Positions 7,545 to 15,475 of a DNA stretch of 24,462 nucleotides are shown here, one piece after another (the first letter of the stretch is position 1; every line of letters starts with the position of its first letter). The notes under the pieces were generated by a model. The model was not told the DNA's origin. It saw nothing but the letters and a program-made list of their open reading frames with translations, and did not search any database. The stretch is taken from NCBI GenBank assembly GCA_036274635.1, contig DASUFI010000241.1, positions 1 through 24,462 of the forward strand. Direction: 5' to 3'. A program made the position numbers and the translations under genes. The DNA is from DASUFI01 sp036274635 (lineage in GTDB: Bacteria; Planctomycetota; B15-G4).

Positions 7545-8681
7545 GTGAAGGTCCTGCACGTCAACACGGAGCGCACCTGGCGCGGGGGCGAACAGCAGGT
7601 GCTCTACCTGGCGAAGGGGCTCGCCGCGCGCGGCGTGGAGCAGGAGATCCTCTGCCAGCAGAACTCGGTGCTGGCCGCCCGCGCGCGGGACGCCGGCCTG
7701 CTGGTGTGGGAGCGGCGGCTGCACGGCGAGGTGGACCTGCCCTCGATGCGCGCCATGGCCGACCGCCTGCGCGAGGGGCGCTTCGACCTCATCCACATGC
7801 ACACCAGCCACGCCCACACGCTGGGCCTCGTCGCCGCGCGCCTCGCGGGGCGGCGGCGGCCCGGCGACCGGCCGGCCACGCTGGTGAGCCGGCGCGTCGA
7901 CTTCTCCATCCGCAAGCGCCGGCTGCTGGACTTCTCGCACCTGAAGTACACCTGGGGCCTCGACCGCATCGTGTGCGTCTCGGAGATGATCCGCGCCGTG
8001 CTGCTGCGCGACGGCCTGCCGCCCGAGCTGGTGGGCGTCGTGCACAGCGGCGTGGACGTGGCGCGACTGCAGGGCGCGCCCGACCGCCGCGCCGACTACC
8101 GCCGCGAGTTCGGCGTGCCGGCCGGCGCGCCGCTGGTCGCCACCGTGGGCCACTGCGCCGAGCACAAGGGCCAGCGCTTCCTGGTCGCCGCCGCGCCCGC
8201 CGTGCTGGAGCGGTTCCCCGAGGCGCGCATCCTCGTGGTGGGGGAGGGTGAGCTGCTGCCGGATTTGAAGGAACAAGCGCGGGCCCTGCACGTCGAAGGG
8301 CGCGTGCTCTTCCCCGGCTTCCGCACCGACGTCCCGGCCCTGCTGCGCGCCTTCGACCTCTTCGTCTTCCCCAGCCACCTCGAGGGGCTCGGCACCTCGG
8401 TGCTGGACGCGCTGGCGGTGGGGCTGCCGGTGGTGGCCACCACCGCCGGCGGCATCCCCGAGATGATCACCGACGGCGTGCACGGCCGCTTGGTGCCGCC
8501 GCGCGATCCCGCGGCGTTGGCGGCGGCGATGATCGAGCTGCTGGAGCAGCCCGAGCGCGCCAGACAGATGGGCGAGGCCGGTCGCGCGCGGGTGATGGCG
8601 GAGTTCACGGCGGAGCGCATGGTGGAGAAGACGCTACTCGAGTATGAGCGACTTGCAGGAGCGAGGGTGGGGGCGGCGTGA
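7545..8681 (+). CDS. GT4-type glycosyltransferase
   Basis: A 378-residue GT-B fold glycosyltransferase. The N-terminal acceptor half begins MKVLHVNTERTWRGGEQQVL with the glycine-rich loop of family 4, and has DLIHMHTSHAHTLG at about 81-94. The linker SGVDVARL is at 168-175. The nucleotide-sugar half contains VGHCAEHKGQ (201-210), VVGEGEL (231-237) and the donor-phosphate region HLEGLGTSVLDALAVGLPVV (278-297). The usual E-x7-E pair reads E280 and D288, a conservative change. It probably transfers a hexose onto a lipid-linked or envelope glycan. GTG 7545 is the first plausible start and gives the family N-terminus exactly. Its TGA overlaps the GTG of the next gene (GTGA), so it is translationally coupled to the membrane-anchored protein downstream. 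Confidence 0.9.
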   Translation: MKVLHVNTERTWRGGEQQVLYLAKGLAARGVEQEILCQQNSVLAARARDAGLLVWERRLHGEVDLPSMRAMADRLREGRFDLIHMHTSHAHTLGLVAARLAGRRRPGDRPATLVSRRVDFSIRKRRLLDFSHLKYTWGLDRIVCVSEMIRAVLLRDGLPPELVGVVHSGVDVARLQGAPDRRADYRREFGVPAGAPLVATVGHCAEHKGQRFLVAAAPAVLERFPEARILVVGEGELLPDLKEQARALHVEGRVLFPGFRTDVPALLRAFDLFVFPSHLEGLGTSVLDALAVGLPVVATTAGGIPEMITDGVHGRLVPPRDPAALAAAMIELLEQPERARQMGEAGRARVMAEFTAERMVEKTLLEYERLAGARVGAA

Positions 8682-11014
8682 GGCGACGGGCGGGCGTCAT
8701 CCTGGCGGTCGCCGTGCTGCTGCTGCTGGGGTGGTGGCTGATCGACGAGGTGCTGGAGACGGATGCGCCGGCCTCGACGACCGCATGGCCCGCCAGCGTC
8801 GCCGCGCCGGCGCTGCCTGCGCCGCAGTCGTCGGACGCGCAATCGCTCCAGCCGGCCGTCGCCGCGGACCAGTCGCCTGCGCCACCCGTGCCGTCAAGCG
8901 CACGCGCGCCCCGCCAGGTCATCGATGGCCTGCTCGGCCTCGACGAGGACCAGCTGCACGCGAGCGGCCGCGTGCTCGACCCACGTGGCCGGCCCATCGC
9001 CGGCGTTCGCGTGTTGCTCGTGCAGGACCTGTGGGGTGTGGAGGGCGAGTACTTCGAGGACAAGGAAGACGAGGCCGTCACCGCCGCCGACGGCCGCTTC
9101 CGGTTGATGCGCGAGGACTGGGTCGAAGTCGACGCCCTGCGCGTCGTCGTCGCGGCCGAGGGCTGGCCGCCCTGGTTCGGCCGCCTCGAGCCGGTGGCCG
9201 AGCACGACGTCGTGCTGGGCGACTTCCACTGGCTGCCCCTGCGACTCGTGTTCGAGGACGGCGAGGCCGTGGCCGGCGCCGAGGTGCAGTTCGAGAATCC
9301 CGGGCGCGACCGGCGGGAGCGCAGCGATGAGGACGTCGAGCCGCTCGTCGCCGTCGGCCGCACCGACGCCGACGGCCGCCTCGCCCTGCCTGTCTTCGAC
9401 AGCCGCCGCGACCTGTCGGTCTTCGTCGAGCACGAGCTGCACGCCGGCCGGCACGAGGCGCCGCTGGCGGATTGGCGCAAGGATCCCGCGCACTTCCTGT
9501 GGACGCTGAAGGTCCCGCGCGGCGCCGTGTGCGAGCTTCAGCTCTTCGGCTGGCCCGGCGGCTGGACGGCAGGCGCCAGCTGGCTGCAGCTGCGCCTCAC
9601 TCCCTACGAGGGGCAAGGCGACGCGCTGCATCTGCGCGAGCGGGTGGACTGGGATCCGGACTCGCAGTCCCTGCAGGCCGGCATCGTGGACGGCCGCGCC
9701 CGCATCGCGCACCTCGACGCGCCCGCCTACCGCGTCGTGCTGGCGCAGTATGGTGACGACGACGTGCTGGCCGATCCGTGGGTGCCCGTGCCGGGGCTCA
9801 CCACATGGACCCGCGCGACGCCGCCCGTGCCGCCCGAGTGGCGTGCGCCGCTCGACGTGGATCTGGTCATCACGGGCGAGGACGTGCGGTCCGCGTGGAG
9901 CGGCCTCGAATGGACGATGACGGCGACGGACGCGCACGAGCGCCGCGGCGAGCGACGCTTCGCGCGTCCCGGCGTCGAGAGCTTCGGGACGGACTTCGAC
10001 ATGCCGGTGACACTGCAGCTCACGGACCTCGGCCCGGCGGGCGAGCGGACCGGGGTGCCGCCGAGCGGCCTCTACCGCTTCGAGCTCGCCGCGTCGGCCG
10101 TGCTCGCTGCCACCGGCGGCGTGCGCGCCGATCTCACCGCGATCCAGCCACCGCCGGACACCGCCGACGCCCAGCTCGTGTTCTGGGGCAAGCCTGGCGA
10201 GAACGGCCGGATCATCGAGGGGCTCGAGGGTCATGGCCTGCCTGTCGGCACGGTCCGCCTGAGCATCCGCGTGCCGGGCGTCGACGATCGGCCGCAGCAG
10301 GTGACGATCGCGTCCGGCTTCACGTCCGTGGTCCACGCGCTGCCGGCGCCGCCGCCGACCGACGGGCTGCTGCGGGGCCGGGTCCGCATCCGCGGCGACG
10401 ACGGCTGGATGCGCATCACGCGCGTGGCATTCGACGGCGAGCCGTCGTACTGGGGCGAGAGTGGCCTGGACGCGCTGGGCGCGCTCTCCTTCGCCGTCCG
10501 GCGTCCGGCAGGCACCTGCCGCGGCCGCGTGACCATCGGCCACGTGACGGCGCCCGAGGCGCGCAGGCAGCTCGCCGATCCGGGCCAGCTGGGCCTGTTC
10601 ATCTACGATGAGCTGCCCTGCAGCGCGCCGTTCGAGTGCGAGATCCGCGCGGGCCAGACGACCGACATCGATGTCGAGGTGGACGCCAGCATCCTGTGCA
10701 CGCTGCACGTGACGGCGCCGGCGCTCGTGGAGGCGCAGCTCGCCGGGCAGCCGGTGTCCGAACGCTGGAACATCCGCCTGTTTCGCGCCGGAGCGAAGGA
10801 GGAGCAGGCCTCCAGCTGGGTCGGCGGCTGGAGCGAGGCCGGCGTGACGCTGATCGCGGCACCAGGCCCGTGGAAGGTCGTGTCGACGTGCCAGCCGGAA
10901 GACGCCTCGCGGGAGGCTGGCCCGTACGAAGCCGAGTTCGTGATTCCGGAAGGCGCCGTGACGCTCGACGTCGAACTCCATCCGGCCGCTTCGCCCGCGC
11001 CCGAAGCCCGCTGA
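8678..11014 (+). CDS. Large membrane-anchored beta-sandwich protein, paralogue A
   Basis: A 778-residue protein of unknown function. It has a short basic N-terminus, one transmembrane helix at about 5-23, and an Ala/Pro/Ser-rich linker to about residue 80. A carboxypeptidase-regulatory-like beta-sandwich follows with the usual start SGRVLDPRGRPIAGVRVLLV at about 96-115, then a second repeat-like sandwich beginning LPLRLVFEDGEAVAGAEVQF. The rest is a series of beta-rich segments rich in Asp, Gly and Trp, with no catalytic motif I recognise. It is predicted to be anchored in the inner membrane with the bulk in the periplasm. Its start GTG overlaps the glycosyltransferase stop. It is clearly homologous to the 12263-14320 product over nearly the whole of that protein, but carries about 100 extra C-terminal residues. 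Confidence 0.75.
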   Translation: MRRRAGVILAVAVLLLLGWWLIDEVLETDAPASTTAWPASVAAPALPAPQSSDAQSLQPAVAADQSPAPPVPSSARAPRQVIDGLLGLDEDQLHASGRVLDPRGRPIAGVRVLLVQDLWGVEGEYFEDKEDEAVTAADGRFRLMREDWVEVDALRVVVAAEGWPPWFGRLEPVAEHDVVLGDFHWLPLRLVFEDGEAVAGAEVQFENPGRDRRERSDEDVEPLVAVGRTDADGRLALPVFDSRRDLSVFVEHELHAGRHEAPLADWRKDPAHFLWTLKVPRGAVCELQLFGWPGGWTAGASWLQLRLTPYEGQGDALHLRERVDWDPDSQSLQAGIVDGRARIAHLDAPAYRVVLAQYGDDDVLADPWVPVPGLTTWTRATPPVPPEWRAPLDVDLVITGEDVRSAWSGLEWTMTATDAHERRGERRFARPGVESFGTDFDMPVTLQLTDLGPAGERTGVPPSGLYRFELAASAVLAATGGVRADLTAIQPPPDTADAQLVFWGKPGENGRIIEGLEGHGLPVGTVRLSIRVPGVDDRPQQVTIASGFTSVVHALPAPPPTDGLLRGRVRIRGDDGWMRITRVAFDGEPSYWGESGLDALGALSFAVRRPAGTCRGRVTIGHVTAPEARRQLADPGQLGLFIYDELPCSAPFECEIRAGQTTDIDVEVDASILCTLHVTAPALVEAQLAGQPVSERWNIRLFRAGAKEEQASSWVGGWSEAGVTLIAAPGPWKVVSTCQPEDASREAGPYEAEFVIPEGAVTLDVELHPAASPAPEAR

Positions 11015-11021
11015 CTCCGCC

Positions 11022-11027
11022 TACAAT
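11022..11027 (+). promoter_or_regulatory. Possible internal -10 box before the thioredoxin gene
   Basis: TACAAT, five of six bases of the -10 consensus, lies 25 bases before ATG 11053 in the 38-base gap after paralogue A. No convincing -35 is found. It could give the thioredoxin gene a promoter of its own inside the cluster. Confidence 0.3.
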
Positions 11028-11052
11028 CGCGCCACCCGGCCGGAGGCCCGCC

Positions 11053-12261
11053 ATGCTCGCCGCGCTCCTCTCGCTCGCCCTCTCCGCCCAGGTCGGCGAC
11101 GCCGCTCCGCCCATCACGCCCGCCGCCTGGCTCGGCGACGCGCCCGACCTCAAGGGCAAGGTCGTGCTGGTGGAGTTCTGGGGCACGTGGTGCGCGCCGT
11201 GCGTGGCCACGATGCCGCACGTGCAGGAGCTGTGGACGCGCTACCGCGAGCAGGGGCTGGTCGTGGCGGCCATCTCCTGCGAGGACGCCGCCAAGCTGAA
11301 GCCCTACGTGGAGCAGCAGTCGTGGACCATGCCCGTGGGCGCGGACACGGAGAAGGCGCTGGTGAAGGCCTGGGGCGTGGAGAGCTGGCCGACCACCTTC
11401 GTGGTCGGACGCGACGGCAAGATCGTGTACCGCGGCTGGCCGCTGGGCGCCGAGCCCTTCGTGCAGCAGGCACTGGGCATGGAGACCAGCGCGGCCACGC
11501 TGCTGACGAAGTACGTGGACGGCTCGGGCGAGCCCAAGGCCACGCTCGAGTCGCTGGTGCGCAACGCCACGCACGGCTTCGGGCTGGACGCCTGGGCGCG
11601 CGGGCAGGGCGGCGCGCCGAGCCCGCGGCCGCCGAAGGACGCCGGCGAGGCGCTCAGCAACGCGGCCTCCACCTGGGGCACGCCGGTGGCGGCGGGCGCG
11701 CTCGGCGACCTCGCGGCGGTGGACCAGCCCTTCGACCTCAAGGCCTGGGCCCAGCGCGAGCTGGGCACGCGCTTCCCCATCGGCGACGACGAGCTGAAGA
11801 AGCTGCTCGACGACGAGCGCTACGCCGACGTCCTGGCCGCCATCGTCACGCGCCACCCCTCGGACAAGGCGCTGGCCAAGGCCAAGGGCGAGGACGGCCT
11901 GCGCGACTGGTGCCACGAGCGGGTCGCGCAGTACACCGAGAACGCCGGCTTCGTGGTGCTCATCGGCCACTGGGCCTTCGGCGAGTACAAGCGGCCGGCG
12001 GAGATCCACTTCCCTCCGGGCACGGCCTGGCTCGGCGGCGCGGACGGCAAGGGCTTCGAGGGCGTGCACCTCAACACGGGCGAGGTGCTGGAGAAGCCCG
12101 AGTTCCCCGGCTGCATCGAGCCCTTCCTCGCCACGGTCGTCGCCGTGCAGTCGCTGGCCAAGCGCAAGCTGCCGGGCGACCTCGGCAAGGCCGCGGCCAA
12201 GCTGCACGACGAGCTGCTCGGGGACCTGAGGAAGAAGTACGGGTCGGAGAAGGCGGACTGA
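11053..12261 (+). CDS. Exported TlpA/ResA-like thioredoxin with long C-terminal extension
   Basis: A 402-residue thiol-disulfide oxidoreductase. A short hydrophobic leader (MLAALLSLALSA) suggests export. The thioredoxin fold follows: VVLVEFWGTWCAPC with redox-active C47 and C50, and the cis-proline loop SWPTTFVV (P113). This is the TlpA/ResA layout used in periplasmic cysteine reduction. After about residue 140 comes a helical, charged extension of about 260 residues that I cannot assign; ordinary TlpA proteins stop near 150-190 residues. The frame is open far upstream, but ATG 11053 has GGAGG at 11042-11046, six bases away, which fixes the start. The gene lies between two paralogous large membrane proteins and ends one base before the second, so a role in the same envelope process is likely. 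Confidence 0.88.
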   Translation: MLAALLSLALSAQVGDAAPPITPAAWLGDAPDLKGKVVLVEFWGTWCAPCVATMPHVQELWTRYREQGLVVAAISCEDAAKLKPYVEQQSWTMPVGADTEKALVKAWGVESWPTTFVVGRDGKIVYRGWPLGAEPFVQQALGMETSAATLLTKYVDGSGEPKATLESLVRNATHGFGLDAWARGQGGAPSPRPPKDAGEALSNAASTWGTPVAAGALGDLAAVDQPFDLKAWAQRELGTRFPIGDDELKKLLDDERYADVLAAIVTRHPSDKALAKAKGEDGLRDWCHERVAQYTENAGFVVLIGHWAFGEYKRPAEIHFPPGTAWLGGADGKGFEGVHLNTGEVLEKPEFPGCIEPFLATVVAVQSLAKRKLPGDLGKAAAKLHDELLGDLRKKYGSEKAD

Positions 12262-12262
12262 C

Positions 12263-14320
12263 GTGAGCCGCCGCCGGGGCAGCGCCATCGCCGTTGCGGC
12301 TCTGGCGCTCCTGGTCGCGCTGGTCGCGTGGCTGATGCGGGACGGTCGCCCGCCGGCGGCGCCGGAGCGCGGGGCAGCGCCGGTGGCCGCGGTGTCTCAC
12401 CCGCTGGCCGACATGCCGCGACTCGTCGCGGCGCCGAGCGCGATCGACGTGCCGGTGGCACCCGAGGCCGCCATGTCCGCGCCCGCCGCAGCCACCACAG
12501 CGCGCGCGCACCGGGCCTGGGATGGCCTCGTCTCGCTCGACGATGACGGCCTCGGCATCAGCGGCCGCGTCGTCGATGGTGGCGGCCAGCCGATCGCGGG
12601 TGCCCGGCTGCTGCTGGTGAGCGAGAGCTGGGGCATCGACACCGGGCTGTCGCTCGGCGAGGAGGACCGCGGCACCTCCGACGCCGACGGGCACTTCAGC
12701 CTTTGCTGGGACAAGTGGGTGGGCCTCGAGGAGTTGCGGCTGTACGTCGCCGCCCCCGGGTGGGCGCCGTGGATCGGGCGCATCGCGCCCGTCGGCGACG
12801 GGCCGGACATCGTGCTCGGGCCGGTGCAATCGCTGCCGCTGCGGCTGGTGTTCGAGGACGGCGGCCCGGTGGCCGACGCCCTGGTGCGCTGGGAAGTGCC
12901 GACCTGGGAGCACGCCGGAGAGGTGGACCTTTCGGCCTTCACGGACGTCGGCCGCACCGACGAGCGAGGCGTGCTGCTGCTCCCGGTGCCCGTCGCGCGC
13001 GCGGACGTCTCGCTCGTCGTGCGGCACGACCTGCACGTAGGAAGGCATCTCGTTCCGCTGGCCGCATGGCGTGCGCAGGGGGCGTCGGAGCCCTTCACGC
13101 TCACCTTGCCGCGTGGCGCCGCGCTGGAGCTGCTCCTCGACGACTGGTCCGACGCGGTGCTGGCCTCCACGCCCTTCGTGTCACTGGGGTTGGAGGCGTA
13201 CGAGCGCCAGCCGGATGGCTCGCTCGTGCTCGCGAAGCCCTCGCTGTTCGCACGCGGCGCAGGCCAGCGAGGCTCGTTCGTCGAGCACGGTCGCGCCCGG
13301 GCGACGGACCTCACCGCGCCCGCCTATCGCGTGACCCTCTGGTCGTGGGGCAGCCAGGTCGTGCTGAACCAGTGCTGGACTCCCGTGCCCGGCCTCACCA
13401 CGTGGCACCACCTGACGCCGCGGCCGGACGGCACGCGGAAGAGTCCCCTCGTCGTGGAGTTCGCCGCCACGGAGGGCACCCTCGACGATGCCTGGGGCGG
13501 GCTGGCGTGGCACCTGCAGGCGGAGCGCGGCCAGGACCAGCGGACGACGCGCATCGACGCCCCCTCGCGACCCTTGACGCTGCGGCTGGAGGGCGACGGC
13601 CCCGTGACGCTGCGGCTGCTCGAGCTGGGGGACGCCGGCGTGCGCGAGAACGTGCCGCCGGAGGGCACCTACCGCTTCGTCCTCGACTCGGCCGTCACCC
13701 GCGCGATGGGCGGCCGGCTGCGCATCGACTGGTCGGGCCTCGCGCGACCGCCACACGACAAGGACGTGAGGCTCTCGATCCGGCCCGAGGGCGGCGAGCA
13801 GCGGGATGCGACCGGTCGCAGCGAGGTCGGCGGCATCCCGCCCGGGCCTTGCCAGGTGTGGATCCACGCGCCGGGGGTGGAGGACGCGCCACAGCCCGTG
13901 AGCATCCTGATCGGCCAGACAACGGTGCTGGCGGCGCGCGCCAGGACGACGCGTTGCGGAACGGTGCGCGGGCGGGTCGTGGTGCACGGCAACGACGACT
14001 GGCTGCGCCTGGTCGACGTCCGGTTCCGCGACAGCGGCACGGGCGCCGCCGCGGACGCGCTGAACGAGCTCGGGCTGCAGTCCTTCACGGCCCAACTCGA
14101 GCCAGGCCACTACACGGGCGAGGTGCACGTGGGTCGTCTCGCGCGCGCCGAGGAGTGCGCCGCGATCTTCGACGACGTCACCATGCTCGATCGGCGGAAC
14201 TGGAGCGATGCCCCGGTAACCGTCCCGTTTCGGGCGGACGTGCGCCTCGGCGAGATCACGGACGTGGTCGTGGAGGTGGACGCCGCGCCGGCGCCGGCCC
14301 AGCCCGCGGACGGAAAGTGA
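12263..14320 (+). CDS. Large membrane-anchored beta-sandwich protein, paralogue B
   Basis: A 685-residue relative of the 8678-11014 product. It has the same plan: a basic start, a transmembrane helix at about 8-25, an Ala/Pro linker to about 85, a carboxypeptidase-regulatory-like domain starting SGRVVDGGGQPIAGARLLLV at 100-119, then LPLRLVFEDGGPVADALV. Shared landmarks continue along the length, for example DLHVGRHLVPLA (paralogue A: ELHAGRHEAPLA), PVPGLTTW in both, and the shared end TDVVVEVDA (A: TDIDVEVDA). It stops there and lacks the final domain of A. No enzyme motif is visible. GTG 12263 starts one base after the thioredoxin stop. It converges on the DUF1570-like gene with 12 bases between the stops. 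Function unknown; envelope-located by its anchor. Confidence 0.75.
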   Translation: MSRRRGSAIAVAALALLVALVAWLMRDGRPPAAPERGAAPVAAVSHPLADMPRLVAAPSAIDVPVAPEAAMSAPAAATTARAHRAWDGLVSLDDDGLGISGRVVDGGGQPIAGARLLLVSESWGIDTGLSLGEEDRGTSDADGHFSLCWDKWVGLEELRLYVAAPGWAPWIGRIAPVGDGPDIVLGPVQSLPLRLVFEDGGPVADALVRWEVPTWEHAGEVDLSAFTDVGRTDERGVLLLPVPVARADVSLVVRHDLHVGRHLVPLAAWRAQGASEPFTLTLPRGAALELLLDDWSDAVLASTPFVSLGLEAYERQPDGSLVLAKPSLFARGAGQRGSFVEHGRARATDLTAPAYRVTLWSWGSQVVLNQCWTPVPGLTTWHHLTPRPDGTRKSPLVVEFAATEGTLDDAWGGLAWHLQAERGQDQRTTRIDAPSRPLTLRLEGDGPVTLRLLELGDAGVRENVPPEGTYRFVLDSAVTRAMGGRLRIDWSGLARPPHDKDVRLSIRPEGGEQRDATGRSEVGGIPPGPCQVWIHAPGVEDAPQPVSILIGQTTVLAARARTTRCGTVRGRVVVHGNDDWLRLVDVRFRDSGTGAAADALNELGLQSFTAQLEPGHYTGEVHVGRLARAEECAAIFDDVTMLDRRNWSDAPVTVPFRADVRLGEITDVVVEVDAAPAPAQPADGK

Positions 14321-14332
14321 CTGTCGCGCCCT

Positions 14333-15475
14333 CTACCCGTCCTGCGCCGCCGGCGCCGCGCTCGCCGCATCGCCCGGATAGGCCGGATGCTCGAGGTACC
14401 ACTTGTAGACATCGATGAGGCGCGCGTCGCCCTCCAGCGCCTCGGGCTTGACGCGGTCGCCGAACTCGCGCGCCATCGTCAGGAGCGGATCGTCGATGGG
14501 TTGGCTGAGCAGCCAGCCGATCCAGTCCTGATCGAGCTTGTCGTAGTCTTCGCCCTTGAAGACCTTGTCTGTGGACTTGTGGAAGTTCTTGGTGTCCTTG
14601 AAGTCCTTGATCAGCCGCGGGATCAGCTCGCGACGCAGGGGATCGGGGTTCTGCAGCAGGAAATGCACCATGGACCAGCCCTGGGCATAGTTCAGGCTGC
14701 CGTTCTTGTAGTAGGCCTCCTGGTCGAACTCCATGAAGGCCTCGAATGGCGTCGTCTCTCCGTCCACGAGTCCGCGCCGCACGCGGCGCAGCCGGTGCAT
14801 GTTGATCGTGCCGAGCGAATACGCGGGCTGACTTCCGTCCTTCATCTCCTGGGGCGCCATGTAGAAGTAGTCGCCCACGCCTTCATCCAGCCACTGGGGC
14901 ATGGGCACCCAGCTCACGGTGTAGAAGTGGAAGTACTGGTGCCAGCCCTCGTGGGCGAGCACGCGCACGAGGTCCATGGTGTAGGCATTCGTGGCCTCCT
15001 CGAAGAGGGCGTCGAGGCGCTCGCGATCCTGGGCTGACAACTCGTCGCCGGTGGACCGCCGCAGGCGCAGCCCGGCCGGAATCGTGCGCTTGCCGAACAC
15101 GAAGCCGCAGTCGTAGCCGATCAGCTCCTTGGTGTCCTGCTTGTAGTAGGCCACGGTGGGCGTATCGAGCGGGTAGCCGCCGTACTCGCAGAAGTCCTTC
15201 TTGTTCGGGAAGACCTTGAGGATGAAGGTCTCGAGCTTGCGGCGCGTCGGCATGAAGTCGGAGTAGAGCGTGAGCATGTGCTCGAGGTGCTCGCCCAGCT
15301 TCTTGCCAGTGTCCCCACCGATCGAGCACTGCACCTGGTAGTGCTCCGTTTCGCTCAGTGTCCAGCCCTTCGGGACGTCGCGCTTGCTCCACTGGCCTTC
15401 CTTGACGCGCTCGTCGCCGGCGAGGGCGAACGCGGTCAGCAGAAGCACGGCGGCGGCGATGCGGGAAGCCTTCAC
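14333..15475 (-). CDS. Secreted DUF1570-like zincin with intact HExxH
   Basis: A 380-residue protein with a signal peptide (KASRIAAAVLLLTAFALAG). The centre holds HEGWH at 175-179, a zinc metallopeptidase HExxH motif, and 19 residues later WLDEGVGDYF with E198 as the likely third ligand, the gluzincin pattern. The start VPKGWTLSETEHYQVQC and the plan as a whole match DUF1570-type proteins, which are plentiful in Planctomycetota and related to the peptidase MA fold. It is therefore probably an exported metallopeptidase, though proteolysis has not been shown for this group as far as I know. GTG 15475 was chosen because it overlaps the TGA of the upstream gene (GTGA) and gives a clean signal peptide. 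The frame remains open to 16564, but that part reads antisense-like sequence. It is translationally coupled to its paralogue. Confidence 0.8.
   Translation of the reverse strand: MKASRIAAAVLLLTAFALAGDERVKEGQWSKRDVPKGWTLSETEHYQVQCSIGGDTGKKLGEHLEHMLTLYSDFMPTRRKLETFILKVFPNKKDFCEYGGYPLDTPTVAYYKQDTKELIGYDCGFVFGKRTIPAGLRLRRSTGDELSAQDRERLDALFEEATNAYTMDLVRVLAHEGWHQYFHFYTVSWVPMPQWLDEGVGDYFYMAPQEMKDGSQPAYSLGTINMHRLRRVRRGLVDGETTPFEAFMEFDQEAYYKNGSLNYAQGWSMVHFLLQNPDPLRRELIPRLIKDFKDTKNFHKSTDKVFKGEDYDKLDQDWIGWLLSQPIDDPLLTMAREFGDRVKPEALEGDARLIDVYKWYLEHPAYPGDAASAAPAAQDG

Noticed and set aside
8382..8410. Loss of the second glutamate of the E-x7-E motif in the glycosyltransferase as inactivation
   Set aside because: Aspartate at this position is a conservative change seen in active family members as far as I recall, and the remaining motifs are intact.
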